From the NCBI GenBank assembly GCA_029168955.1, contig JAPDOI010001053.1:165782-229781 (forward strand): a stretch of DNA of 64,000 bases, read 5' to 3'. Source of the DNA: Aplectana chamaeleonis. Taxonomy: Eukaryota > Nematoda > Chromadorea > Rhabditida > Cosmocercidae. Positions within the stretch are counted from its first letter, which is position 1; every line of letters begins with the position of its first letter. Below, one piece after another: positions 30,376-42,611 of this stretch. A program made the translations under genes and the position numbers. The notes beneath the pieces are model-generated. The model saw nothing but the letters and a program-made list of their open reading frames with translations. It was not told the origin of the DNA and searched no databases.

Positions 30376-33300
30376 GGATGCAGCGTTTTTGGAAAATCAA
30401 AACATCTATCTCACCAACACCCGAGTAAGAGGAGAACATCAAATACCGCACATTCTTATTGGCATTGATCTTTACCACCTCTTCGTGGACGAGTATGCCC
30501 TTCCGATTCAGCTACCAACCGGTTTACGGGTAACCAAAACCGTATTTGGGTATGCGGCGTATGGTCGTGGTCATATAAGTCCAGAAAAGAGAGGTGAGGT
30601 GAATCCGATTTGCCATACAGTCTTATCTGAAACGGACATGATCAAAAACATGTTTGAGCTGGAAAGCCTGGGTATATCAACAAAAGAAGGATGTGAAGAC
30701 GAGAGCGCTTACGCATACCTTTCACGATATTCAAAATCTATTCAGTACGAAAATGAAACCGTCACTGCACCTTTCCCGTTAAAGGCAGCATACACGCTCG
30801 CAAAAGTTGTTGAGATAACGACATTAGTGGGGTCTTACGGGCCCTAGAAGAGCCCTCACGAAGTTGGAAGAGTTGAAAACGAGTTAAAGTGCCCGTATTT
30901 GAACCGTATTGAGTCACAAAATCATCCTTTCCCCGCCCATCGATACGGGCTCCGCCCCTCAATACAAATGTTCAATGCTCGATTACGGTCATTTTGGCTC
31001 ATTTTTTACGCTTCTAAGGTCGTAGGAGTTGCAGAAAGGGCCTTACGAGTACATTAGCGTCGTTATCCCAACGAATTTGTCGCTAGCTCCGCTATTTCAG
31101 CCAATGCGGTAAAACTCGTCCACTTCTGGGCCAATATAGAACGAACCGTTATATCTTCATTTCAATTGATTTTTTTCCGGTTTTTTTCGTTATCTCTGAA
31201 TATTAACAGCTTCAGACCTTCGATTCATTCCATAAAATTGATATCATTTTCGAGCGTGTATGCTGCCTTTAAAGGATAAGATTGTAGAGCTGTCAAATAA
31301 TTACAACATGGCGCTCCGAAGATTGATTTCTCAGACAAAACGTCTCAATGATTTTCCAGAGCAGAAACATTGGTGCGAGAAGATCATAAAGCAGTACATT
31401 GCTGATGACATTATTGAAGAAGTTAAAGGACCAGTTTGTCGATCAGTAGGTATTTACTACATGCCGCATTCTGGGGTATGGAAGGAAAACAAGCCAACTC
31501 CGCTTCGGATCGTATTCGATGCCTCTGCGAAACAGAGGGGGAAGCTTTCTCTGAACGACGTGATTCACACTGGAGCATCTTTTGTGAACAAAATTCACGA
31601 TATTATCGTAGCAAGCAGAGAAACGCCAATAATTCTAATCGCCGATATACAAGCAGCGTTTACTCAAATAAGGATCCAACAATCACACCAAGATCTGTGC
31701 AGATTTCTATGGCTTCGGGATGCAACAAAACCACCCATTCGTGAAAACTTGATCGAGTACAGATGGAAGCGAGTACCGTTTGGCATAACTGCGTCTCCTA
31801 GCATACTGAACATGGTTATTTCATCATATCTAGGAAAAATCAACACGCCGTTGGCAAATGAAATCTTGAAACAAATCTATGTGGATAATGTCCTACTAGG
31901 AGCTTACTCTTAGAGCGAAGCCATGCAAAAATATTCGGAAGCGAAGAAAATCTTTTCTGACATATGCATGAACCTGCGTGCGTTTGTGAGTAACTCCGTC
32001 CACGTGAACACTCTGATAAGCGAAGCGGATAGAGCTCCATTTGAGCCAATGAAATTGCTCGGTGTGGAATACAATCCGGTCATCGACATGTTTTCCGTAC
32101 GCACCCAATTCACTCAAGAGCCACAGAAGAAACGGGATTTCATCAGCCAGCACCATTCCGTGTATGATCCTATTGGCATGCTAGCCCCGCTCATGATTCG
32201 CCAAAAACTATTACTCCGTACCATGTTTGAGACAACCTTGGACTGGAATGCCTCAGTAAATTCTGAGTTCGCGAACGAGTGGAGGAAAATCACAAATAGT
32301 ATCAACTAGTTCGAGACCAGCGTCCCAAGACCTCTCTTCAAAAATACGGAGTCTGACAAGTCACTTCACCTATGGATATTCGCTGATGCAAGTCAAAAGG
32401 CTATGGCCGTTTGCGCATATATGGAGAAGAACGACGCGTCAGAAGTTTCGAGTTTAATTAGTGGGAAAACCAAACTTGCGCCCAAGAAACGCGTACTTTC
32501 GATCCCCAGATTAGAGCTTCTTGCTATGCTACTGGCTTTCAGGCTAGCGGATTCGGTAGTTGCCACTTTCTCCAATAGAGTTAATACTGTGAATGTCGTA
32601 AGCGACAGCTTAGTAGCGTCGAGCTGGCTACGTTCGGTGAGAAAGCTGCCATCATTTGTGGCAAATCAAAAAGATCGAATCAGAATAATCAGAGAAAGGC
32701 TAACTGCGCTGGGATGCAAATGCCAACTTTTTCACATTCCTGGTGACAAAAATCCAGCGGACGCTGGAACGCGAGGCGTCACGAGCTCGCAGCTGGAAGT
32801 CGTCCAATGGATAACTGGTCCGCAGTGGCTCACACAAGCGAAAGAAAGATCAGTTCTAACTAGTATTGAAGCGATTGAAACCATCAACATTGACCAGGAA
32901 GACGATGTAGAGGAAGACGTTGTGATGACCGAAGTGTCATCCGAACACCACGATACGGTAAGCGATCTAATAGAGTTGCGCCGTTTTAGCGATCTCAGCA
33001 AAGCTATACGAATCGTCGCACTGGTGGGAAAGTTCCTGATGCGGTTGGCAGATAGAAGACTACGAAGCGGAAGAGAAGCATTCTTGTTACGAACCGTTCC
33101 AAAATTCTCGAACGAGAACGATATAACCGCTCAAGATATGCAGACGGCAGAAAATGTGCTAATAAAATTGCAACATCAATATATTGACGAAGACGATATC
33201 CAAAAACGTAATCGAGGAAAACCGTTTTTTAGAGATGAAAATGGCATAATACGCTGCAAATCGCGATTACAGAATGCACATTTGTCGTACGATATCAAAA

Positions 33301-34480
33301 ATCCCATCTACATCCCATCACGGTCAGAGCTTATGCGCTTAATTCTGTCCGACGCGCACAATAGTCACGCGCACTGTGGAAGGCACCATTTGCTCACGTT
33401 AACTAGGCAACGCTTCTGGTTGCCACGACCATCTAGAGCGATTGGACAATTCTTGAAAGGCTGCGTGATCTGTCGCAGGGCACAAAACCTTCCATTTGAG
33501 GCTCCAGACATGCCCTCTCTGCCCTCAGACAGGATCGTAAGAGCAAAACCATTTCAAAATGTCGTCTGTGACTACATTGGTCCATTTACTCTTGCTGACA
33601 ACTCAAAGGCGTATGTATGCTTATACACCTGCCTGACTACAAGAGCAATTCATCTAGAAACAGCAGAAGACCAATCTGCAGCGGCATTTCTGAAAAGTTT
33701 TGAACGGTTCATAGAGGGGCGTCCCCAGCTTGATTCGCTCAGACTGTGGAACGAACTTCAAACTTGGACAACGGGTGATCAACTCCATGTTCAAAAATTC
33801 CGACGAACGAGGAATGTCAGTGATGTCATACTGCGCAAAAAACCGAATAACCTGCCTTTTCAATCCACTCAGGTGCCCCTGATAGCAGTGTGGGAACGGT
33901 TGGTTGCCTCAGTGAAAACGCATATCAAAAAAAAGCATCGGGAGAAAGAAATTGTCCTTCTCGGATATTATGTGTACAGAATGGCTCGCATCGAATCCAC
34001 CTCAATACAAGACCCCTCACAGCAATTAGCACAAACGATATATGCGCAATACCATTGCGCCCAATCGATTTTTTACAAGGCAATCTATGCTTTTCCCTTC
34101 CTACGTCATTGTCAGAAGACATGGATGAGAATGACCCAATGTTTGATCCGGAAAGCCTGCAGACTGTGCTCCAAGCCAAGGAGGCCTTACGATCTTCAGA
34201 ACGAATCGCGAACAACTTCTGGGAGATCTGGAACAACGAATATTTGACCGTTCTACGAGACACACAGAAATCGCTTTTCAAGCAACGACGACACAAAGCC
34301 AGGAAAATCCCAGAAAAGGGAGAAATCGTTTTGATAGAACACGAACTACTGCCTAGAGGACATTGGACTATAGGGAAAATAGTCGAGCTGATTCCTAGTG
34401 CAGATGGACTAGTACGCTCAGTAAAGCTTTCCCCTGTAAATACTCGCAGTATAGGAACAATCCCATCCTGGCCGTCCTAA
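30376..34480 (+). pseudogene. BEL Pol: RT, RNase H, integrase (disrupted)
   Basis: The reading resumes after the frameshift at about 30376 (IYLTNTRVRGEHQIPHILIG). It continues to 30778, is interrupted by the MITE, and restarts at 31269. The RT portion (31273-32300) has RIVFDASAK, LIADIQAAFTQI and a YVDNVL box in place of YxDD. TAG stops occur at 31911 and 32307 with the frame unchanged around them. RNase H follows (LWIFADASQKAMAV) with RLELLAMLLAFRLA. The integrase has an HHCC-type zinc finger region (HAHCGRHHLL, CVICRRAQ), then VVCDYIGPFT as the first catalytic Asp. A double frameshift (about 33720-33890) covers the second Asp region. The C-terminus (LRPIDFLQGN, then HWTIGKIVELIP) is the usual BEL integrase tail. 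The product copied and integrated the element; this copy cannot. Confidence 0.85.
30779..31272. mobile_element. TTAA MITE, family C (copy 2, inside BEL pol)
   Basis: It is bounded by TTAA at 30779-30782 and 31269-31272, with ends TTAAAGGCAGCATACACGCT. Removing the element plus one TTAA leaves the BEL frame in phase, with no lost or added base at the junction. The insertion therefore postdates the BEL copy. Confidence 0.92.
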
Positions 34481-34689
34481 TAACCAAGATTTACCCCCTC
34501 GAAATAAGAGCAGTATCAGAAGAAATCTCACATGAGAAAGCTCAAAGAACGGAACAGCAAACGATCGGGGACACAGACGAGTCCAGCCCCGCGTCAGCGT
34601 CAAAGCAACTACGCCGCGGACCTTCTCGAGCCGCAAAAACAAAGGCGCTTGATGCGCTACGAGATATGCACCACGGCGAGGACGACTAT

Positions 34690-37095
34690 CAACATAGGGC
34701 ACTCGAGGGTTTGTCGGTGCTAAATCTTGGAGAAGTACTAGTAATCTGTTTTTGTTGGCTCTAATTGCACTAACTGGCCCACACTTCGCGAAACAGCACC
34801 AGTGATAAATTGCACAGAAGGGACGGTGATAATTTATCCCAAACACCAGACTTTCAGTTATGCATTGACAATCATAACAGGGAATTTTTAGTGCAGTTTA
34901 TAACGATCTACAAATATGTTCTTGAACCTTCACTCCCACACCACCTCTCAGCACATGTAGCGTTCAGAACAGAGAAATATGTGGAACAACGTTTATGCCT
35001 TCAACTACTCCTGTTCTCGTGAGTTTGCTGCCGGTTTTATGAGCAAATCTCTTATCGGGAATCCTCATTGTTGGCCGACGGGGGCAATGTTTTCCTTTGG
35101 CTGTATTGAGTTACTCTGTTCCTTACTGCAACAATGCTATTATTAATTTGGCTTGTAATGAGATCGGCCAAAACTTCTTGAGTACGATCCACAGCCAACA
35201 CGACAAATATCGCTCTCACTGTCGTCCAGCAACCGAAAGCAGAAACCCCCTTTTCACTTTCTGCATTTATTACTACACCTTCTCATCCCTACGAATGAGA
35301 GAGACTGTGCTCGTAATAGTAGCCCTACTCCACATCACAGGCGCGTCTGCTTGCCAGGAAGGGTTCATGAGACATTCGATCGAAATTCACTGCTCAGAGA
35401 GAAGCGTATGTATGCTATTATGAGTACAGGAGAAAAGTTTTGTTCAATAGTCTCCAAAAGACCCTTTGTATTCATTTACGCCATCAGAATACTGGTGTGG
35501 GTTACATAAAAATCCAGAGGATATATGAGCAGATGACATGTTCCAAAGCTTCCCTCTTCTGGACGAGAGAAACTGAACATCAAATAGAATACACAACGAG
35601 GTGCAGAGGAATGGGATCCTGTACAAATGACAGGTGTGAGACTCTTTCTCCTACCGAAAGGATTCCTGAACTGAACCGCACTTCAATCTATCCTGGGTAC
35701 AGTGCATGTTCACTGCAATGTATTGGGGTAAACTGTATTTGCATGATACCCTTTCGGGCATCATGCAAATACAGTTTACCCCACTACATTGCAGTGAACA
35801 TGCACTGTACCCAGGATAGATTGAAGTTTCCCATGTTCCGATATCTGATGAAGTGTATGAAGTCCTTCAGTGTTCACACTGGAAGCCGAAGACCATTTTG
35901 AACGTGGAGGTTAAGATGTACAACAAGTTTAGTCGAGGTCAGCTAGCTATAAGGCCATATGCAGAAGAGAAGTTTGCGAACTTCAACTTCAGGGTAATAT
36001 CGATACAGAATCCGTTGGTGGAAAGTCATAGAACCTTTGCTCAGTCGACCAAAATAATCGAAACTTGCATGATCATACTCTCCTCAATTTTCTTTTCCAG
36101 TCACCTGTGAAACCAGAAGACAGGCACGCATGAACTTCTCATCCTGCGAAAACATCCACTACTACGACTGTGTACATTAGTGGTATGAGGCCGAATTGCC
36201 GCTGTCCAGCACTTTGTAACAAGTTCGGGCTGACATTCGCCGCAACAAAGATCTATATACTGCCTCTGTCAACACCAACATACACTTTATATTGGCTGGA
36301 GTCAGGCCCAATAATGACGCAGTCTAATGTCGGTGAAACCACGATAGCCATACCATCAATCGAGCAAGTGGAAAGCGCGCATATGAATATAGACATTCCG
36401 TGTAAGCTCCACATTGGAAACCTGAAGGGGTGCTACAATTGTGTGCGAGGGAGCATGGAGCAGAAATATTTTGCTTCTGCGGATTCTATCATCCTGGGCA
36501 ACCGTCAACTGCTCAACACAAACTTCTCTCGGTTGAATGCAGCCCAAACAACCAATCGACGACCGTAGCACTGGCCTTCGAAAAAGCTGTCGTCGACGAA
36601 GAATGTCACACAAAATGCGGCGACAAAAATGTTGTTGTGAAAATGAATGGTATCTTGAATTACATCACCTACACTGGGAGAAAGGATGTCTTCATTTCAA
36701 ACGCGCAACTAAGATCGCAACGCATATGGACTGGTTCCGAAAACGCTCATTTACCCGATCTAACACCGTTGCGGCTAATAGCGTTCAAATATTGGAAGTT
36801 GTCGCTAGCCCTTCTTGTTATCAGGAGTTGCTATTCTAGCTGCCGTCAACTACCTATTTGGACCCGCAGTAATTCTGGTCACAATGAAGGTTTTGAGTTC
36901 AAATCATTCTTCTTGGCATTCGAGTATTTTTTGTACTTTTGCAGCTCTGGCGGAAAAACCTTACTGGTCAGCGTAAAGTCGAAGCGGGCTGCGATCGTTA
37001 CATCAACATTGGAGCGCAGCTCCTCTTTACTTAAGATCAGATTCACAGGAGGAAGAACGCTATTCATAACATCGCTTGGAACGGCAGAGAATATC
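34690..37095 (+). pseudogene. Env-like glycoprotein remnant (phlebovirus G1/G2 type)
   Basis: Downstream of pol, frames give a hydrophobic segment near 34740-34800 and a second at 35297-35360 (VLVIVALLHI...ASAC). The second looks like the membrane/signal segment before the Gc-like part. The following Cys-rich stretch contains GMGSC and PGYSAC, typical of phlebovirus-type class II fusion glycoproteins. Later parts include DEVYEVLQCSHWKP, a GCYNC motif and a hydrophobic tail (about 36780-36850). The frame shifts several times (about 35423, 35830, 36120, 36560). An inverted duplication breaks it at 35680-35827. Related env genes are known in nematode BEL elements. In this copy it is non-functional. 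Confidence 0.7.
35680..35827. repeat. 148-bp near-perfect palindrome within env
   Basis: The arms of 72 bases (35680-35751 and 35756-35827) are reverse complements with two mismatches around a TTTC loop. The left arm is env coding sequence; the right arm is its inverted copy. The original env frame resumes shortly after the right arm, in another phase. This is an inverted duplication rather than a transposon end. Confidence 0.9.
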
Positions 37096-37099
37096 ATGT

Positions 37100-37975
37100 C
37101 AGACGATCTCTGAGCAAGAAATCGTGAACTGATGGAATTCCAGCATCGTACGTCGATGGAGTGCTCTAGGACAGACGCCGCTCCAAGAAGCTCTCTGGCG
37201 AAGCTTCAAACGCTCTATGGCATGGTAGAGTTCACGAACTGAAAGAGGACGGTTCGCTGAGTTCTGATGGAGAGAACAACGCCGAAATCGCCGTGCATTT
37301 TTTGTACCATCGACGAGAACGTGGACGGTCACCTAACTGCCAGATGTCATCGTTACGCGGATTTGGTAACTCGTGCCATGAGAGTAGCAGATCTCCGCCT
37401 CTGCGCCAGATGCCTTCGCCCTGATCACGGATCAGCTGAGGAATACGTTCAGTGACCTGCAATCATTGCAGGGGGAGTCATAACACACTGTTCTGTGCGT
37501 CAACACCGGACCTCCATTCAAGAAACGAAAAAGTTCTGATTTCTGCACGTCCTTTTCGACTCGATTCTTCTCGTCATATTCTGGTCTGCTGCTGATCCCC
37601 TCCCCATCGATACCGATGCTGCTTCCCACCATCGATGTTCACTTCCGGAAACTTCCGCCATACGTTTCTGCTGATCCCCTTCCCTTCCACCTCCTATTCC
37701 CCTCACCACACGACCGATATTCCCCTCGTCTTCAATTTTCGCCTCTCATCGCATTCGGTACTATGCTATGCGCAACCTCATCATGCGTCAGTTTCAAAAG
37801 CACCGCCTGTATTCCTCCACAGAATCTATGGCAGATCCGACTTTGCGAAGGTATTACTTGCTGATGTGCGGTCGACAATTATGTTTGCGACGATGTTCGA
37901 GACGAGCGGTATTCGTGACTATGGTATGGCGTCAATGAATGGAGTGATACGTTTTGTGTCGATTGATAATTGATG
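37100..37975 (+). pseudogene. Gag zinc-knuckle/protease fragment of another retroelement
   Basis: The frame at 37267-37455 reads PCIFCTIDENVDGHL...C, then LCARCLRPDHG, a CxxC/H/C zinc-knuckle pair like nematode BEL gags. After a frameshift at about 37440 the next frame gives CNHC and HNTLFC. Further on MLCATSSCVS resembles the entry to a retroviral-type protease. A second, more decayed copy lies at 39597-40290. It sits between the env remnant and the right LTR of the main BEL element, probably as an insertion or recombinant piece. Confidence 0.55.
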
Positions 37976-38024
37976 TGTTGATTTCTTTATTGGTATTATG
38001 TTTTTATTTTGCGGGCCGCCGGAG

Positions 38025-38206
38025 TGTCGCATCGCGACGGCGTTTTTATCAACAACATTCTCATTTCTCACATCGCGATGTGACTCCGCCCCTCGCTTCG
38101 GTGTTAGTTTTTTTCATATCTGAAGATTCGGACTGTGAGCGGTTGCTCATGGTCAAATGGAATGAAAGATTGCTGAACCACCGTGTACAAAGTTGCTCGC
38201 AGCACA
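38025..38206 (+). repeat. BEL 3' LTR
   Basis: It starts TGTCGCATCGCGACGGCG and ends GCTCGCAGCACA, matching 28060-28242. Similarity stops abruptly upstream at CCGGAG, and no purine-rich tract precedes it, so the left boundary may be a recombination point. Confidence 0.7.
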
Positions 38207-38399
38207 AATATTAAAAATCAATAGTATCGATTTTTCACCCGTTATACAGAATGCGGTAATGAGTGGTGTTTTTTTATGGTTGTGGGTAACAAGCTTCAAA
38301 AATTGTAGTCATATCACAATATCGTCTGTGAGAGGTTTCATCTTCCCAAAATGGAAAACGTGGAGCGAAGTTCAAATCAGAAAGAGAACCTTCGGAAAA

Positions 38400-38990
38400 A
38401 ATATGAGAATTTTCTGGAAATTTAGCTTCCTGGCAAAAGTAACGATATCGCAATGCCATTTAAAAAAGAAGTTTGAAAAAGTGTCAAAAATATCATTTGA
38501 AAATCTAAAAAATGATTTAGCGTAAAAAATAGCCTGAAGTGGAAAAAAGCTAGAAATGAGGAAACAACCCAAAAAATACGATTTGGTGGTCGATCAATTT
38601 ACAAACTTCTCCGTTAAACTTATCAAAACGAAATCAAGCGCGCAACGGAAACATTAAGCCATTTTTGAAAGCCGTAATAAAGGGAACTAGCGTAGGTCAA
38701 GCTAAGGCAAAAAGCAACGCTCAATCCATATCACGCTTGATTTCGCATTGATAAGTTTAACGGAGAGGAGTTTGTGAAATGATCGACCACCAAATCGTAT
38801 TTTTGGTTATTTCACATCATTTCCCTAGCTTTTTACCACTTCAGGCTATTTTACGTCAGAATCCAGTTTTAAAGAGATTTCAAAGATAATTCTGAGCGTT
38901 TTTTTTCAAACTTTTTAAATGGCATTGAAAAATCGATACTTTTGCCAGGAAGCTTTAAACTCTCAGAAATACGATGTTTTCGATTTTTGT
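38400..38990. mobile_element. Foldback element, ~590 bp
   Basis: The arms of about 245 bp share CTTCCTGGCAAAAGTA, AATGCCATTTAAAAA, TAGCCTGAAGTGG, GATTTGGTGGTCGATCA and TTAAACTTATCAA in inverted order around a centre near 38690. No ORF with features. Confidence 0.85.
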
Positions 38991-38999
38991 CGAATGACC

Positions 39000-39596
39000 C
39001 TCCGAGCCACTCGTTTTCGAGACGAAAGTCGGAAATAAGTTACACACAGTTACACCTATTCATTGAACCTTTGAGCAGAGGAACTTGACGTTGAAGAATT
39101 GAGAGTTTTGCACTGTTGGTAAAACTGTCTACACTTTTGAAACGCAGTATCCTGCGGTTTGAAGAGGAGAAAGAGCTTTTTTTACTTAAGGCCCTGAAGT
39201 GTTGTAGAAAAAGGTTCTCCGAAGCACGACGAGCTCAATGGTACCTTTGGTATCTTTTGCATCCCGATCACATTCAGATCCGGATAAGGACATATTAAAG
39301 GCTGCGTCTATACTTTTGAAACACTATACACATGAAAACCTATGGATGACGAGTTTTTCGCGGAGCATCCACAGCTCAGCGCAATATAATATTTCTCCCA
39401 TCTCTATCTAACCCTGAAGCCAACGCCTCGCCATACTTTCCTGCTCACAGTGCTCTATCCTGTCTCCCTCCATAGAACCCAGGGTTGACGTGGCCACCTA
39501 CATCAAACTTCACTCTCGGAGGCCTCACACGGCGAGATCTGAAGGGCATGTCAACCTAGTCGCTCTGATTGTCAACTTAACAAGCTCCTATGCCGG
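39000..39596. other. Intergenic
   Basis: No gene supported. CT-rich sequence at 39380-39590 leads into the gag fragment and may be part of it. Confidence 0.4.
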
Positions 39597-40290
39597 TTGG
39601 AACTTCTGAATCGCCAGAAGTCCTCACCCAAAAAGATGGATTTCATCGTCGCCAGTACTAAGCCACAATCCAGATGTGTGTTCTGCACTGTCGATGGACG
39701 CGTCAGAGATCACATCAAGCTGGACGTAGCTGCCGCTTTCTCGATGCTGTCTCACGCGCCGTGCATGCTACTAATCTGGGTCTCTGTAGAGCAAATGTTC
39801 CGGAACCCCGGCATCATGGAGATGACGGCATCAGTGCTCATTCGGTCACAAAAAGAACACAATGTTTCTCCTCTGTCCTAGAAAATCGTACGTTGAACCC
39901 TCCATTTTTCAATAAGAAAACTCTGATTTAATTTTTCTGCTGTCACGCGAGAACGCGCACTGATTTTCTGAGTGCGATCATCGCACCTCTCCCTTCGTCA
40001 ACGCTGTTATTCGCTGCTACCCCTCTCGTCTCTTCTCCGTCTATTGCCCTTTCAGTACCTCGCCCCTATCGCCTATGCTCACGTCTTCGCTCACGAACTG
40101 ATACAACTTCAGATTCCGTCCACACTATCACCAGGTACGTCCGACGTCGTTGCGGCCGGACGGCGACGTCATCTTCCATTTCCCGATCGCCTTGACTGTT
40201 GGATCTATTGGAGGATTCGTTTCGACTATTGAATCTATCGAATCTAATGGATTGCCTTGATTTGGCGTCGGCTCTTGAATTCATGGATGC
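39597..40290 (+). pseudogene. Second gag zinc-knuckle fragment, heavily decayed
   Basis: RCVFCTVDGRVRDHIKLD aligns by eye with CIFCTIDENVDGHLTARC of the 37.3-kb fragment. The continuation shifts frame (HATNLGLC). Downstream Pro/Ser/Leu-rich sequence is also similar in style. It is a diverged copy of the same retroelement family. Confidence 0.5.
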
Positions 40291-41030
40291 CTGGTTTGAC
40301 TGGATTTATGGGTCATTCAATGCGGTGCAGCGATTACCGCGCACTCGCCATTTATTGCTGCTGTTTGTTATGGAGAGTTAGTAAGACCTGTTCACTATAT
40401 GCTTATATTTTGTAGTTTTGCCCCTTTTGCACCGTTTTATGTAACTTTTCGTGGTTCCCTGCGTATTTGTTTCCTTTTTGTCGCACGGCCTCACGGTAGG
40501 GATACATGCGACCTCGGAAGGTAAGATGAACGTTCCTTGTTGGCTATGATATGTTTCGTGTCCCAACTACGTTCTTTTGCTATTGTTGGCATTGCTTTCA
40601 CCTATATTATGTTTCATGTTAACATCGGCGTCGTACACACAGAAAAGAAAATGAAAACAAGCTACCTGTTACATAAAAGGTCGAAAACAAGTTATTTGTA
40701 ACATAATATCTGAGCCGATGTATGTTATTTGCGACTTATCTCCGGTTATAATACATGCAACATATCGGCGGGATCAAGTGCTAATGGCGCCTTTTGACAT
40801 ATTGCAAATAACTTACTTGCGTTCCGAGATAAAGTACGCAGGTAAAGCCTAGCCTGCAAGGACGAGTTCGGGCCAGGAGCAAACGGTGGAGCGACCGGTC
40901 ATGATAAAATATTACAGTGATAAGGGAGATATTGACATGCAGTAAAGCTCCGATAGGCCTTTCCTCAGGCGGCTCAAAATGAGAGAGGCCATAACCTAAA
41001 TCGGTCAGAGAATATATTGCAGAGTACAAT
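40291..41030. other. Intergenic with weak palindromes
   Basis: A weak inverted pair around GCCGATGTATGTTATTTGC (40710-40770) and short AACTTAC/GTAACA motifs occur. No gene is supported. Confidence 0.35.
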
Positions 41031-41525
41031 ACCGCATTATCCAAGGGTAAAGTGGGCGAAATGGGCCGAAGTCGGCAACTAAAGCGTTATTCGACCACAA
41101 CTCGCCTCAAATTGCTCCGTTTTCAATTTCAGAAAGGACCAAGTATGTTCTCCACGACACAATCTGTCTAACTGTATAGAAAAGAATTGAGAATTTACTC
41201 GCAATGAAAACGCTTTTGCAAAATGGGATGTATGAGCAGATTTGATAATGTTATCACAAGATAACGAGCTCATTCGATCAAAAGCAACCGAACGCGATCT
41301 CTAACGTGGTCAAAATGAAAATATATTTGAGCTTGGAAAATTATGTTCTCAGAATTCTTCCCTGAATACTTTCGCACAATTGACTAGGTCACAACATGCT
41401 GTACGTTTTTCGGCGTTTTCAGAGGTGAAAACGGAGCACTTTGGTGGCGAGGTTGGCTGGTCGGAAGACGCCGCTTTGGTGCCGACTTCACCCATTTCGC
41501 CCACTTTTTACCCTTGGATAACGGC
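41031..41525. mobile_element. Foldback element, ~495 bp, arms ~100 bp
   Basis: ATTATCCAAGGGTAAAGTGG at the left is matched inversely by TACCCTTGGATAA at the right, and pairing continues through GGGCGAAATGGG, GAAGTCGGCA and TGCTCCGTTTTCA. The interior is unique. Confidence 0.8.
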
Positions 41526-42133
41526 GCTATTTGTAGCTTGTTCTGGTCAGACCAGAAATCTGGCGCGAATCGACCTGCTCTGACTGATGTCACAATCTCT
41601 CACTCCCTGGTTTTTAATCTTCTTATGTGTATCATCGGTTTATTTTGTATACTAGCCCCATTTCCTACTTCATTCTTGTTCCCCATGCTACACTTGTCCA
41701 TTAGTTAGGTGTTTTTAAATTTAATGTCATGTACGCTACATGTCGCTCCTGCCCAAGCTTTGTCCATAGCGGCCACATGGTGGGACTACGAGGGTTCCTT
41801 AGCAACTTTTTCAGAGATTTCAGAAGAGCTATGTTAGGAAAAACACCAATTAGCTGTTACAGTAGACTTCCGCAATCTAAGAGTGAAAACGAATCTCATG
41901 CTCGTGTTGAGTTCACTGAATGAACCCCTATATACAAAGCTTGAACAATGGATTCTTCAAGATGTTATGCCTAAAAATGGAACCTCTATTACCCTTTCTG
42001 ATTTGCCCATCCAAAGTATGGAAAAGAAAAAACCTGAGCAATTGAACCATATTTTCCATCCTTTTTCACAACTTTCTGGAGATCGTCATTCAAAAATCCA
42101 TTCCGGAAGGAAGGGGCCTTCTGATCCGTCTGC
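41526..42133. other. Intergenic, nothing recognised
   Basis: Overlapping short ORFs (64-84 codons) on the plus strand without family features. Confidence 0.4.
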
Positions 42134-42611
42134 TTAAAGGCAGTGTTCACGATAAAAGTCGTGTTTCTGTTTTTCACGCCTATCCTGAAAACGGTCCCAT
42201 GCTTATTTCAATGATGTCCTTGGAATCGTACCAAGACCCCCTGGAAACGGAATTATGGCCCTCAAAATTCAGCTAGGGAAGCATTGTGGACAAGTTGTCC
42301 GAGGCCCAGTAACTCCGCTTTTTTGCAGCCGATGTGTGCGAGCGGCCTGAGTAAAGAGAGGCGTCAGTAGTGAAGGGGAAGAGGGGCTTCTGATTGGAAA
42401 CCATCGCTCATCTTGCCACGAATTCAAGGGAAACTGTTATAGGACGTGGACGGAGTGGCCCTATGGAGTTGGCTGGCGCACGAGATTACCCAAACACTTA
42501 CCGGCCGTTTTCTTTCGTCATCCGCACTTCCGTTCCTAATCTTCTAAGAGGACCCAGCTTACGTTTGGCGAAAAAACGTGCAACTTTTCCTTCAAAGAAC
42601 ACTGCCTTTAA
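42134..42611. mobile_element. TTAA MITE, family A (complete copy)
   Basis: TTAA bounds it at 42134-42137 and 42608-42611, with ends TTAAAGGCAGTGTTCACGAT and AGAACACTGCCTTTAA. It shares the interior (for example CCCATGCTTATTTCAATGAT) with the 3.5-kb copy in the same orientation. The LINE begins a few dozen bases downstream. Confidence 0.88.

Larger units (their letters stand above)
28060..38206 (+). mobile_element. BEL/Pao LTR retrotransposon with env-like gene, decayed
   Basis: The order is LTR, primer site, gag with CCHC fingers, aspartic protease, RT, RNase H, integrase, glycoprotein remnant, LTR. This is the BEL/Pao arrangement; some nematode and insect BEL elements carry env genes of phlebovirus origin. 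Pol has two in-frame TAG codons, at least three frameshifts and a MITE insertion. The env region is broken and contains an inverted duplication. A fragment of another element lies between env and the right LTR. The copy is inactive. Confidence 0.85.
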
